Shown here in pieces: positions 43,081-51,773 of a stretch of 64,000 nt of DNA. The notes under the pieces were generated by a model. The model worked only from the letters and a program-made list of their open reading frames with translations, did no database searches and was not told the origin of the DNA. Source of the stretch: Mucilaginibacter lacusdianchii (GTDB lineage Bacteria; Bacteroidota; Bacteroidia; Sphingobacteriales; Sphingobacteriaceae); contig NZ_WSRW01000004.1 in assembly GCF_009770985.1 (NCBI RefSeq), forward strand, positions 29,062-93,061, given 5' to 3'. Numbering within the stretch: position 1 is the stretch's first letter; each line of letters opens with the position of its first letter. A program made the position numbers and the translations under genes.

Positions 43081-44067
43081 ATGATTAATATTTTTCGCAA
43101 CTACAATCCGCTTACTATTTTCTGGTTGGTTATCCTGCTGTTCATCATGCGCACTGGTTACCTTATCTATGCACCCGAGAATGTTCAGCTGATGCTGGCC
43201 GAACCTTTTATGCGCTCTATACTGCCGGTTAGCTACGCCAAAAGCTTTTCGCCGGCTTTAAGCATGATGCTGGCTGGTATAGTAGTACTATCGCAGGCCT
43301 TACTTTTAAATTACCTGATTAATCAGCATAACCTGCTGGGTAAGCCCAGTTTTTTGCCGGCGCTTATGTATGTGGTAGTGTCGGGTATATTTACTTCGTT
43401 TTTGGTGCTAAGTGCGCCCCTGTTGTGTAACTATTTGGTTATATGGATGGTAGCTAAGCTGTTAAACTTGTACAAAGACGAAGACGCCAAGTCCACCGGC
43501 TTCGATTTGGGGATGATTGCCGCCGTTGGTACGCTTATCTATTTGCCGTTTGTATATCAGGTATTGGTGGTGTGGGCTGCATTGGTTGTTTTCAGACCGT
43601 TTGACTGGCGCGATTATGCAGCCAGCCTAATTGGCTATGCTACCGTTTTCTTTTTTATTGCGGTGTATTACTATTTGCATGATAGCCTGAATAACTTTCA
43701 TAAAATATGGCTTCCGCTGGGCACCCCGTTAAAAGATTTTACGGCGTTTGATAAATACGATTATTTTTTGCTAATCCCGGTTGCCTTGATCTTAGTATTA
43801 GGCTTGTTCCGACTGCAGGAGAACTTTTTTAAAAGCTATGTGCTGGTGCGTAAAACTTTTCAGTTGCTGCTGCTTATATTTATCATAGCGGCGCTGTCAT
43901 TTTATGTGCGGCCCGAGTTTGGCAGTACGCACTTTTTGCTGTGTGTTGTGCCTATCGCTATCTTTTTTGCTTATTATTTTTTGTACGCCGGCAAGCGGTG
44001 GTTTTACGAAACATTGTTTCTTTTACTGCTTGTAGGCATAATTTATTTTCAGTTTAACACTTTTTAA
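43081..44067 (+). CDS. DUF6427-family multi-pass membrane protein
   Basis: 328 residues, about ten membrane helices beginning at 12 (LTIFWLVILLFIMRTGYLIY). Conserved charged loops include VVFRPFDWRDY and NQHNLLGKPSFLPA. It is of the Bacteroidota DUF6427 type, often mislabelled as a beta-carotene monooxygenase. No enzymatic residue can be named. It is flanked by a glycosyltransferase and purQ; purQ has its own promoter element. Function unknown. Confidence 0.8.
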   Translation: MINIFRNYNPLTIFWLVILLFIMRTGYLIYAPENVQLMLAEPFMRSILPVSYAKSFSPALSMMLAGIVVLSQALLLNYLINQHNLLGKPSFLPALMYVVVSGIFTSFLVLSAPLLCNYLVIWMVAKLLNLYKDEDAKSTGFDLGMIAAVGTLIYLPFVYQVLVVWAALVVFRPFDWRDYAASLIGYATVFFFIAVYYYLHDSLNNFHKIWLPLGTPLKDFTAFDKYDYFLLIPVALILVLGLFRLQENFFKSYVLVRKTFQLLLLIFIIAALSFYVRPEFGSTHFLLCVVPIAIFFAYYFLYAGKRWFYETLFLLLLVGIIYFQFNTF

Positions 44068-44100
44068 CTTTTACATTCGTTCAGGTTCAAGGTGTTGTAT

Positions 44101-44108
44101 TAGTTTTG
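44101..44108 (+). promoter_or_regulatory. Putative -7 element directly before purQ
   Basis: TAGTTTTG, 4 bases before the purQ ATG at 44113. As with cysS and miaE the element nearly touches the start codon. Confidence 0.45.
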
Positions 44109-44112
44109 TAAC

Positions 44113-44805
44113 ATGAAATTTGGTGTAGTAATTTTTCCCGGCTCCAACTGCGACGAAGACATTATTTACGTGCTTGAGCAAGTAATGGGGCAACAGGTGG
44201 TACGCCTGTGGCACAAAGACCATGATTTACAGGGTGTAGATGTTGTAATTCTGCCCGGTGGTTTTTCATTTGGCGATTACCTCCGTTCCGGAGCCATTGC
44301 CCGTTTTTCGCCTATTATGCAAGAGGTTATCCAGTTTGCAGGCAAAGGCGGTTATGTAATGGGTATTTGTAACGGTTTCCAAATACTGGCCGAGGCTGGC
44401 CTGGTACCGGGAGCGCTGCTGCATAACGAATCACGTAAATTTATTTGCCGCAACACCTTCATTAAGCCGCAAACCACCAACTCTCTGCTTACTTCGCAAA
44501 TAGATGCTGATAAAGTATTAAAAATTCCTATCGCCCATGGCGAGGGTAATTACTTTGCCGATGCAGATACTTTGAAAGCGCTAAACGATAACGATCAGAT
44601 TTTATTCCGCTACACCGACGAATCGGGCAATATCACCAATGAAGCCAACCCTAATGGTTCGGCCGAAAATATTGCAGGTGTGTGCAACATCAAACGCAAT
44701 GTATTTGCCATGATGCCTCACCCAGAGCGTGCTGCTGATACCCTGCTGGCTAACGAAGATGGCTTGGCTATTTTCGAGTCTATCCTGAACATGGCTAAGG
44801 CCTGA
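44113..44805 (+). CDS. purQ: Phosphoribosylformylglycinamidine synthase, glutaminase subunit
   Basis: 230 residues, a class I glutamine amidotransferase. Start FGVVIFPGSNCDED, GGFSFGDYLRSGAIA, catalytic Cys86 in GICNGFQILAEAGLVPGAL, the IAHGEGNYFAD segment, and the His/Glu pair in MMPHPERAAD. It releases ammonia from glutamine for PurL in the fourth step of purine synthesis, with PurS as linker. This small separate form implies a multi-subunit FGAM synthase, although purS and purL are not in this window. The coaX gene follows with one base between. Confidence 0.95.
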   Translation: MKFGVVIFPGSNCDEDIIYVLEQVMGQQVVRLWHKDHDLQGVDVVILPGGFSFGDYLRSGAIARFSPIMQEVIQFAGKGGYVMGICNGFQILAEAGLVPGALLHNESRKFICRNTFIKPQTTNSLLTSQIDADKVLKIPIAHGEGNYFADADTLKALNDNDQILFRYTDESGNITNEANPNGSAENIAGVCNIKRNVFAMMPHPERAADTLLANEDGLAIFESILNMAKA

Positions 44806-44806
44806 G

Positions 44807-45550
44807 ATGGCACAACTGGTAATTGATATTGGCAATACCTTTACTAAACTGGCCGTTTTTAATGGCAACGAATTAGTTTGGACCAACCATTATCAACAGG
44901 CAAGCAGTGATTTACTGTTGGAAATAGTTAGCAAACATGCTATACAAAAAGCCATCTTGTCATCTGTAAAAACAGAAAGTGAAGTTTGGCTGGCGGCTTT
45001 GGAAAAAAAGGTTAAGGTTGTTCACTTTAACCGCAATATGGCATCGGGCGTAAAAAACCATTACCGCACGCCGCATACTTTAGGGCTCGACAGGCTAATT
45101 GGGGTGATGGCAGTAAAACATTTATACCCTAATGGCTATAACCTGGTTATTGATGCCGGTACCTGTATTACTTATGATGGTATAGATGCTGATGGGAATT
45201 ACCTGGGCGGCAGTATATCGCCAGGGCTAAGTATGCGTTACCGCGCGTTAAACCACTTTACCGCCGGCTTGCCGCTGGTACAAGCTAACCTGCAGTTTAA
45301 CAACATGTATGGTGATGATACCACAACAGCTATACAATCGGGTGTGCAAAATGGTATCCGGTACGAAGTGCAGGGGTTTATACAAAGCTACTTAAATCAG
45401 GCTGTAAGCCTGAATATTATACTAACCGGCGGCGATACTGTTTTTTTGGATACTGTGCTGAAAAATAGCATCTTTGCCGGCTATATTAAACTGGAACCTT
45501 ATCTGGTTCTTAAAGGATTAAACGCAGCTATACAAAAGCATAATGATTAA
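44807..45550 (+). CDS. coaX: Type III pantothenate kinase
   Basis: 247 residues. ASKHA-fold motifs: DIGNTFTKLAVFNG (phosphate loop), HTLGLDRLIGVMA, VIDAGTCITYDGID, GGSISPGLSMRYRAL and ILTGGDTVFLD. It phosphorylates pantothenate, the first step of CoA synthesis, and is not inhibited by CoA in other bacteria. It sits between purQ (1-base gap) and the outer-membrane protein gene (8-base overlap), an order common in Bacteroidota. Confidence 0.94.
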   Translation: MAQLVIDIGNTFTKLAVFNGNELVWTNHYQQASSDLLLEIVSKHAIQKAILSSVKTESEVWLAALEKKVKVVHFNRNMASGVKNHYRTPHTLGLDRLIGVMAVKHLYPNGYNLVIDAGTCITYDGIDADGNYLGGSISPGLSMRYRALNHFTAGLPLVQANLQFNNMYGDDTTTAIQSGVQNGIRYEVQGFIQSYLNQAVSLNIILTGGDTVFLDTVLKNSIFAGYIKLEPYLVLKGLNAAIQKHND

Positions 45551-46862
45551 ATATATCAGATCGGGTTTTACTTTTTTACTTACTTGCTTTGCGGTGGGGG
45601 CTTTTGCGCAAAGCACGGCCACCAGCAGTTCGCCGTACTCGCAGTTTGGTTTAGGGCTTTTTAATGATCCTTTATTGCCACAAACCCGGGCTATGGGAGG
45701 TATTGGTACAGCCATCAATAAAATAAATAATTTCAATACCATCAATGTGCTCAACCCTGCATCTTACGGTTATATAAATTTAACCACTATAGATATAGGT
45801 GCGTACACTGGCATATCAACCTTAAGTAATAGTACTACTACAGGTCAAACTAACGCTAACTTTCGTCTCAGTCACTTTGCCTTCGCCGCGCCGGTAAGTA
45901 AGCGCTCGGCCATAAGTTTTGGTTTAATGCCTTATACCGAGTTGGGTTATAACTACCGCCAAAGCGCTAAGGGCTTTGGTACTGGCAGCCCTGTTGATAC
46001 CAATACAGTCAACTATATTTACAGCGGAGATGGTGGCTTATCAAAAGCTTATTTTGGCTACGGCTTTGGCATAGGCAAGCACTTAAGTTTTGGTGGTAAT
46101 GTTTCGTATATATTTGGTAATCTGCACAAATACCAATCAACCGAGGTGCCTTATTTATATGGGGCCTTAGGTACCCGTTCAGAGCGTAGTAATTCGGTAG
46201 GCGGTTTAAATTATGATTTGGGTACACAGGTTTCATTTGATTTGGCCGAAGGTACGCACCTGGTATTTGGATATTCAGCAGCTTTAAGCACTAAGCTTAA
46301 CTCAAAAATCAATAACTATACATCTCAGTATATGATTGATGCATCAGGTAATGAAGGTGTAGCGCTGGATACCTTGTATCGTCTGCAAGCACCAGATGGC
46401 AAAATTAAATTGCCGATGATGAACCACTTTGGCGTATCGCTGCAAAAAGACGGCAAATTTTTAGTAGGAGCCGATTATAGCACTACCAACTGGAATACGC
46501 TTACCATTGGTGATGCAAACCAAGGTTTGAAAAAAAGCGAAACTTATAATGTAGGCGGTCAGTTTACACCTAATGCCAACGCCTTGCATAGCTACTTTGC
46601 CCGCGTCGATTATCGCCTGGGTTTAAAATACGATAAAACTTATATCAACGTTAATAATACAGACATTAACCAATACGCAGTTACATTTGGTTTAGGCTTG
46701 CCTATTCCGCGTACCAATAACACCTTTTATAAAATTAATATTTCGGCAGAGTTGGGCCGCAGAGGTACACTTGAAAATAATTTGCTGCGCGAAAATTTTG
46801 TCAATATTCACTTAGGTTTTACGCTTAATGATCTTTGGTTTACAAAATACAGGTTTGATTAA
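45543..46862 (+). CDS. Probable outer-membrane beta-barrel protein
   Basis: 439 residues. Signal peptide MIKYIRSGFTFLLTCFAVGAFAQ. The mature protein is rich in Gly, Asn, Ser, Thr and aromatic residues with alternating patterns (RLSHFAFAAPVSKRSAISFGLMPYTELGY, AYFGYGFGIGKHLSFGGNVSYIFGN) and an opening SSSPYSQFGLGLF, as in Bacteroidota FadL/PorV-like barrels; the LRENFVNIHLGFTLND end fits a final strand. Transport substrate unknown. It overlaps coaX by 8 bases and lptC by 35 bases, in a run with envelope genes. Confidence 0.8.
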   Translation: MIKYIRSGFTFLLTCFAVGAFAQSTATSSSPYSQFGLGLFNDPLLPQTRAMGGIGTAINKINNFNTINVLNPASYGYINLTTIDIGAYTGISTLSNSTTTGQTNANFRLSHFAFAAPVSKRSAISFGLMPYTELGYNYRQSAKGFGTGSPVDTNTVNYIYSGDGGLSKAYFGYGFGIGKHLSFGGNVSYIFGNLHKYQSTEVPYLYGALGTRSERSNSVGGLNYDLGTQVSFDLAEGTHLVFGYSAALSTKLNSKINNYTSQYMIDASGNEGVALDTLYRLQAPDGKIKLPMMNHFGVSLQKDGKFLVGADYSTTNWNTLTIGDANQGLKKSETYNVGGQFTPNANALHSYFARVDYRLGLKYDKTYINVNNTDINQYAVTFGLGLPIPRTNNTFYKINISAELGRRGTLENNLLRENFVNIHLGFTLNDLWFTKYRFD

Positions 46863-47472
46863 CACCCAAAAGGCATTATACCAAACAGCCCGTCACCCTA
46901 TCAGGTACGGGCTGTTCATGTTTGGTTGCTTAAGCTTATTGGTGCTTTCTTCGTGCGAAAACAGCTTGAAACAAATTCGCGAAATATCAGACAAAGAGGT
47001 AACCAAACCTGTTCAGCGCACAGTTGGTGTAGAAATGATTTACAGTGACTCGGCCAAGGTAAAGGCACGTATGCTTACCCCCTTGTTGTTGCAGTATAAG
47101 CCAACTGACAGTGTGCAGAAATCATATGATGAAATGCCTAAAGGCGTAAAAATCATTTCTTTTGACAAAGGGTTGCAGCCCAATAGCACAATTACCTCCG
47201 AGTATGCCATTAGGCGGGAAAGTGAGCATTTAGTAGAGCTTCGCAAAAATGTAGTGGCAACTAACGCCAAAGGCGATGTGTTTAAATCAGATGAATTGAT
47301 ATGGAATAATGCTACCCAGAAAGTAACCTCAAGTAAGCCGGTAACCATTACCCTTACAGACGGTACGGTGATATATGGAGATGGGTTAGAAACCAATTCT
47401 AAGTTCGATCCATGGACAATTCCGAACACCACCGGAAAGTTCAATGTCAACTCAAACATTTCTCAACAATAA
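46828..47472 (+). CDS. lptC: LPS export protein LptC
   Basis: 214 residues. The region GLFMFGCLSLLVLSSCEN is a lipoprotein-like signal (Cys43) or membrane anchor; a start at 46918 would leave a very short signal, so the longer start with its 35-base overlap is kept, with doubt. The mature part has the beta-jellyroll repeats of LptC: VEMIYSDSAKVKARMLTPLLLQYK, GLQPNSTITSEYAIRRESEHLVELRKNVVATNAKGDVFKSDELIWNNATQKVTSSKPVTI. It bridges inner-membrane LptBFG to periplasmic LptA in lipopolysaccharide export. Confidence 0.87.
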   Translation: MIFGLQNTGLINTQKALYQTARHPIRYGLFMFGCLSLLVLSSCENSLKQIREISDKEVTKPVQRTVGVEMIYSDSAKVKARMLTPLLLQYKPTDSVQKSYDEMPKGVKIISFDKGLQPNSTITSEYAIRRESEHLVELRKNVVATNAKGDVFKSDELIWNNATQKVTSSKPVTITLTDGTVIYGDGLETNSKFDPWTIPNTTGKFNVNSNISQQ

Positions 47473-47568
47473 AGTGTTTAAGAGCGCAAATTTTTGTTTT
47501 ACAGATTTTTAATAAAATTGTATCTTGCGCCCTCTTTTAAATAAGTAAAAATTTATTTTATAGATTAT

Positions 47569-49680
47569 ATGGGTATAATGGGTTTTTTGCGCGAAAGGAT
47601 GGGGGTGATACTTGTGGTTATCATCGGTCTCGCGCTATTTGCTTTTATTGCCGGTGAGGTAATTACTTACGGCAGGTCATTTGTAAGCGGCGGTACTAAT
47701 GATTTGGGCGAAGTGGCCGGTCAAAAAGTATCGTATGAAGATTTTAACGATAAGGTAAAACAAGGTACCGAAGCGTTTATGCAGCAGTCGGGCCAAACCA
47801 GCCTTACTCCGCAAATTACCGATTACATTCAGGAAAACACTTGGAATCAAATCATCAGCCAGGCTATCTTCAAAAAAGAGATGGACAAAGTGGGTATCGT
47901 TGTGGGTGCTGATGAAATACAATCGTTAACCAGCGGTAAAAACGTTAGTCCGCAAATTGCACAGTATTTTACCGACCCTAAAACCGGTCAGTTAAACAGA
48001 GCTGCCCTAAACGATGTACTTACCCGTTACAGAAATGCTAAACCCGGCGATCCGCTGGTTCAACAGTGGGATAAACTGGTTACCAGCATTATTGAGCAAA
48101 AACGTATCGAAAAATACTTTGCTTTATTGCACAACGGTTTATACGCAAACTCACTGGATGCTAAGGATGATTACGAAGCCAAAAACAAACTGGTTAAGTT
48201 TAAGTATGCCGAGCTGTCATACGCATCATTGGCCGATAACAAAGTAAGTGTAAGCGAAAGCGATTATGAAGATTATTATAACGAGCACAAAGGGCAGTTT
48301 AAAAACCCGCAAGAATCTCGCAGTTTGGAATACGTAACCTTTAACGGTGCTGCTACCAAAGCTGATTCTGCCGCCATTCGTGCACAGGTTGATAAACTGG
48401 TGCCTGCTTTTAGAACCAGCACCAACGATTCGTTATTTGTACAGATAAATGCCGAAACCAAAGCACCTTTAATCTATCAGCGCAAAGGCCAGCTGGATCC
48501 GGTGTTGGATTCTGTGATGTTCAACGCTGCTCCTGGCTTTATTTATGGTCCGTTTGTATCAGGCGGTGCTTATAAAGTAGCTAAACTGGTTGATTCTCGT
48601 GTTGGTCCTGATTCAGTAAAGGCACGTCATATTTTAATCAGTGCGGCAAAAGCCGGTGGCATCGATAAAGCTTTATCACGAGCCGACTCATTGAAAAAAG
48701 TGATTCAAGGTGGTAAATCATTTGCCGATTTAGCTAAAGTTTTCTCTGAAGATACACAATCAGCAGAAAAAGGCGGTGAGCTGGGTACTTTTGGCCGTGG
48801 TGCTATGGTACCATCTTTTGAAGAAGCTGCCTTCAATGGCAAACCAGGCGAATTCAAAGTGGTAACTTCTCAGTTCGGTGTTCACCTGATTGAAATTGAA
48901 AGCCAAACGGGTTCATCAAAAGTGGTAAAAGTAGCTACTGTTGATAAGCCGATAGTGGCAAGCAACAAAACGCAATCTGCTGCTTATGCACAAGCACAAG
49001 CTTTTTTGGGTGCTGTAAACGAAGACAATTTTGTTCAGCAGGCTAAACAAAACAAGCTTACTGTAAAAACTGCCGATGATGTAAGCGGCGTTTCATCAGG
49101 TCTGCCAGGTTTGGATAATGCTCGTGAACTGGTAAGATGGGCCTACAAAGCTGACAAAGGCGATATTGTAGACCAGGTTTATACATCTGGTGATCAATAC
49201 ATCGTAGCGCGCCTGTCTCAAATCAAAGAAAAAGGCCAGTTACCGTTAGACGCTGTTAAAAATCAAATTAAACCCGAGGTTATCAACTACGTAAAAGGCA
49301 AACAATTAAGCAGCAAGCTAGAATCGGCCCTTAATGGTTCATCAAGCATTGAGCAAGTTGCTCAAAAAGCTGGCGTAAGTGCTGTGCCGGTAGAGAATGT
49401 GGTATTTGCTAACCCGGTAATACCAGGCTTATCATTAGAGTACAAAGTGGTAGGTCAGATATTTGGTTCACCGGTTAAAAAGTTGTCTAAACCAATTGCC
49501 GGTCAGCATGGTGTTTATGTAGTACAGGTTGATAGCTTTACCAACCCACCTGCATTAACTAACCCTGTTCGCGAGAAACAGCAAATTGTTCAAACAATGC
49601 TGCAACGTGCCGATAACTTAATATTTGACGCACTGAAAGATAAGGCGAATGTAAAAGATAACAGAGCCAAATTCTTATAA
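47569..49680 (+). CDS. PpiD-type membrane-anchored peptidyl-prolyl isomerase
   Basis: 703 residues. One N-terminal membrane helix (about 12-31, VILVVIIGLALFAFIAGEVI) with a long periplasmic part: the SurA-N/PpiD chaperone region (40-230), a parvulin domain (about 345-450: ARHILISAAKAGG, FADLAKVFSEDTQSAEKGGELGTFGRGAMVPSFEEAAF, SQFGVHLIEIE), and a C-terminal chaperone region (470-700). It folds proteins that have just crossed the inner membrane. With the SurA-type gene at 14.7 kb, the window has both periplasmic foldases. Confidence 0.92.
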   Translation: MGIMGFLRERMGVILVVIIGLALFAFIAGEVITYGRSFVSGGTNDLGEVAGQKVSYEDFNDKVKQGTEAFMQQSGQTSLTPQITDYIQENTWNQIISQAIFKKEMDKVGIVVGADEIQSLTSGKNVSPQIAQYFTDPKTGQLNRAALNDVLTRYRNAKPGDPLVQQWDKLVTSIIEQKRIEKYFALLHNGLYANSLDAKDDYEAKNKLVKFKYAELSYASLADNKVSVSESDYEDYYNEHKGQFKNPQESRSLEYVTFNGAATKADSAAIRAQVDKLVPAFRTSTNDSLFVQINAETKAPLIYQRKGQLDPVLDSVMFNAAPGFIYGPFVSGGAYKVAKLVDSRVGPDSVKARHILISAAKAGGIDKALSRADSLKKVIQGGKSFADLAKVFSEDTQSAEKGGELGTFGRGAMVPSFEEAAFNGKPGEFKVVTSQFGVHLIEIESQTGSSKVVKVATVDKPIVASNKTQSAAYAQAQAFLGAVNEDNFVQQAKQNKLTVKTADDVSGVSSGLPGLDNARELVRWAYKADKGDIVDQVYTSGDQYIVARLSQIKEKGQLPLDAVKNQIKPEVINYVKGKQLSSKLESALNGSSSIEQVAQKAGVSAVPVENVVFANPVIPGLSLEYKVVGQIFGSPVKKLSKPIAGQHGVYVVQVDSFTNPPALTNPVREKQQIVQTMLQRADNLIFDALKDKANVKDNRAKFL

Positions 49681-49701
49681 CAGAAATTAAAGTAATTTTG
49701 T

Positions 49702-49740
49702 ATCCGGAAACAGCGTTATACCTGTTTCCGGATTTTTATT
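49702..49740 (+). terminator. Terminator of the ppiD-type gene
   Basis: ATCCGGAAACAG, 8-nt loop, CTGTTTCCGGAT then TTTTATTTT. A TAATTTTG -7-like element (49693-49700) stands directly before it, so the hairpin could also lie in the leader of the next gene. Confidence 0.85.
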
Positions 49741-49748
49741 TTATAGCT

Positions 49749-50264
49749 ATGGATATACAGGAAAACATCATTAATAAAGTTGCCCAAAGCGGACTGGTTA
49801 CGCTTGATCCAGCCAACTTTTATCCACCCGGCGAGCGGGTAGTATACGATATCAAGGATAATCTGTTTCATGGCCTTATCCTGCGCGAAAAAGATTTCAG
49901 AGAATTTGTAAAAGGCCACGATTGGTCGCAGTATGCCGGTAAAAATGTAGGAATTACTTGCACCGCCGATGCCATTGTACCGGCCTGGGCTTACATGCTG
50001 TTGGCTAACCGTATGGCGCCATATGCCCGCGAGGTAGTATTTGGCAATGCCGAGGTGCTGGAAACAGTGTTGTTTGAAAAAGCTATGGCCAAAGCCGATT
50101 TTGAGCAGTATCGCGATCAACGTATTGTGTTAAAGGGTTGCGGCGATATTGACGTGCCAGTATCTGCTTATGTAGAGCTTACCAAGCGGCTTACGCCTGT
50201 GGCCAAAAGTTTAATGTTTGGCGAACCCTGTTCAACTGTACCTATTTACAAGCGCAAAGATTAA
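49749..50264 (+). CDS. DUF2480-family protein
   Basis: 171 residues from the ATG at 49749; a TTG 51 bases earlier lies inside the terminator region. Conserved text: NKVAQSGLVTLDPANFYPPGERVVYDIKDNLFHGLILREKDFREFVK, then IVPAWAYMLLANRMAP, VVFGNAEVLE and VLKGCGDIDVPVSAYVELTKRLTPVAKSLMFGEPCSTVPIYKR. This is DUF2480, a cytoplasmic family nearly confined to Bacteroidota with no known function. One conserved Cys in KGCGD and another in EPCSTVP may be functional. Followed by DUF3108 and DUF3109 genes. Confidence 0.85.
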   Translation: MDIQENIINKVAQSGLVTLDPANFYPPGERVVYDIKDNLFHGLILREKDFREFVKGHDWSQYAGKNVGITCTADAIVPAWAYMLLANRMAPYAREVVFGNAEVLETVLFEKAMAKADFEQYRDQRIVLKGCGDIDVPVSAYVELTKRLTPVAKSLMFGEPCSTVPIYKRKD

Positions 50265-50365
50265 TAATGCAATTGAAGGATAGTTTGTATGCAACAGTAG
50301 CTAGCAGTTTAAACCTTGCTGCAGATGTAATGTCTGTTTTAAAAGGTTTTTTCTTATCTCGTTAC

Positions 50366-51142
50366 ATGGCTAAGTATACTTTATTATCAATGCTTGTTGC
50401 ATTTACCCTGCAAGCATCAGCGCAAAATTTACCGCAGTTGGATGAGCCTGCTTTTAAGGCTGGCGAAGAATTAAACTACCGGCTTAAGTATGGTTGGTTT
50501 ACCGGTGCCGAAGCACATTTACGTATTGAAGATGCCGATACGCGTTTTGAAGGCAAACCGGCCTGGCACATCATAGCCGATGGTAAAACTGCCGGCAGCT
50601 TTGATGTTTTTTACAAAGTGCGTAACCGGTACGAAAGTTATATAGACAAGAACACCCTGTTGCCTTACCTGTACACAGAAGACCGGCGAGAGGGAAAGTA
50701 TAAGCATAAGGATAGAGTAACGTTTGATCATCAGGAGAATAAAATAACGGCTGATAAAGGTATTTTTCCCTTTAAAGGTAAGGTGTTTGATTTTCCTTCG
50801 GCATATTACTTTGCCCGGTGCCTGGATGTGTCTAAATTAAAAATAGGTGATAGGTTTGATGTGCCTTATTTTTTAGAAGATGGCATACATACGCTGGGTA
50901 TTACCTACATGGGTAAAGAAAAAGCCGATTGCCCGATGGGTACATTTAACTGCCTTAAATTTAATCCTACCATAATACCCGGTCGCATCTTTAAAAAAGA
51001 CAGCAAACTGTATTTGTGGATAAGTGATGATAACAACCGTATTCCTATCAAAGCCAATGTTGGCCTGATAGTAGGAAGCGTAACTATGGAATTAACCAAT
51101 GCAAAAGGACTAAAGCATCCGCTTAACCCCCTAAGCAAATAG
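50366..51142 (+). CDS. DUF3108-family exported protein
   Basis: 258 residues from the ATG at 50366, which begins the signal peptide MAKYTLLSMLVAFTLQASAQ; in-frame starts at 50267 and 50330 would put extra residues before it. The mature protein starts with FKAGEELNYRLKYGWFTGAEAHLRIED, then WHIIADGKTAGSFDVFYKVRNRYESYID, GIFPFKGKVFDFPSAYYFARCL, and VGLIVGSVTMELTNAKGL at the end. DUF3108 proteins are periplasmic beta-structures of unknown role. It lies within the DUF2480-DUF3108-DUF3109 run. Confidence 0.85.
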   Translation: MAKYTLLSMLVAFTLQASAQNLPQLDEPAFKAGEELNYRLKYGWFTGAEAHLRIEDADTRFEGKPAWHIIADGKTAGSFDVFYKVRNRYESYIDKNTLLPYLYTEDRREGKYKHKDRVTFDHQENKITADKGIFPFKGKVFDFPSAYYFARCLDVSKLKIGDRFDVPYFLEDGIHTLGITYMGKEKADCPMGTFNCLKFNPTIIPGRIFKKDSKLYLWISDDNNRIPIKANVGLIVGSVTMELTNAKGLKHPLNPLSK

Positions 51143-51150
51143 ATAAAAGA

Positions 51151-51717
51151 ATGATGATTGAGGTTGGTAGCACATTAGTGCATGAAGATGTAATATCGGA
51201 GAATTTTGTTTGTAATTTAAGTAAGTGTAAGGGCGCTTGCTGCCTGGAAGGTGATTCGGGCGCACCATTGGCAGCCAATGAGCTGGATATATTGAAGGAG
51301 ATTTATCCGAAAGTAAAGCCCTATATGACGGCTAAAGGCGTGGCTACCATAGAGCGGGAAGGTACCCATGTAACCGATTTTGAAGGCGATTATACCACTC
51401 CATGCGTAGATACGAACAAAGAGTGTGCTTATGTTACCTGGGAAAACGGTATTACCAAATGTGCTATTGAAAAAGCGTGGGAGGCAGGCGATGTAAATTG
51501 GCGTAAACCTATTTCGTGCCATTTGTACCCCATTCGTACTACCAACTACCCGGAGTTTGATGTATTGCATTATGATCGCTGGAACATCTGTAGTCCGGCC
51601 TGTTCATTTGGTAGCGAACTTAAGGTTCGAGTGTTTGAATTTTTGAAAGAGCCGCTGATTCGTAAATATGGTGCCGAATGGTACCAGGAATTAGAAGAAG
51701 CTGTTGCCAGTATGTAA
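51151..51717 (+). CDS. DUF3109-family cysteine-rich (YkgJ-like) protein
   Basis: 188 residues. Ten or so cysteines in fixed places: FVCNLSKCKGACCLEGDSG, TPCVDTNKECAY, TKCAIEKAW, SCHLYPIR and NICSPACSFG. This is the DUF3109/YkgJ-like pattern expected to bind a metal or Fe-S centre; the substrate is unknown. Cytoplasmic. The start follows the DUF3108 stop by 8 bases, giving an operon whose genes are also neighbours in other Bacteroidota. Confidence 0.87.
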   Translation: MMIEVGSTLVHEDVISENFVCNLSKCKGACCLEGDSGAPLAANELDILKEIYPKVKPYMTAKGVATIEREGTHVTDFEGDYTTPCVDTNKECAYVTWENGITKCAIEKAWEAGDVNWRKPISCHLYPIRTTNYPEFDVLHYDRWNICSPACSFGSELKVRVFEFLKEPLIRKYGAEWYQELEEAVASM

Positions 51718-51734
51718 ACCTTTTTATATGTTTA

Positions 51735-51756
51735 TAGCGTATAAGTTTATACGCTA
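51735..51756. repeat. Palindrome just before rfbA
   Basis: TAGCGTATAA-gt-TTATACGCTA is a perfect 10-bp inverted repeat with a 2-nt centre, 17 bases before the TTG start of rfbA. It has no T-tract, so an operator or a leader hairpin is as likely as a terminator. Confidence 0.65.
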
Positions 51757-51773
51757 ACTAATTTACTACAGCT

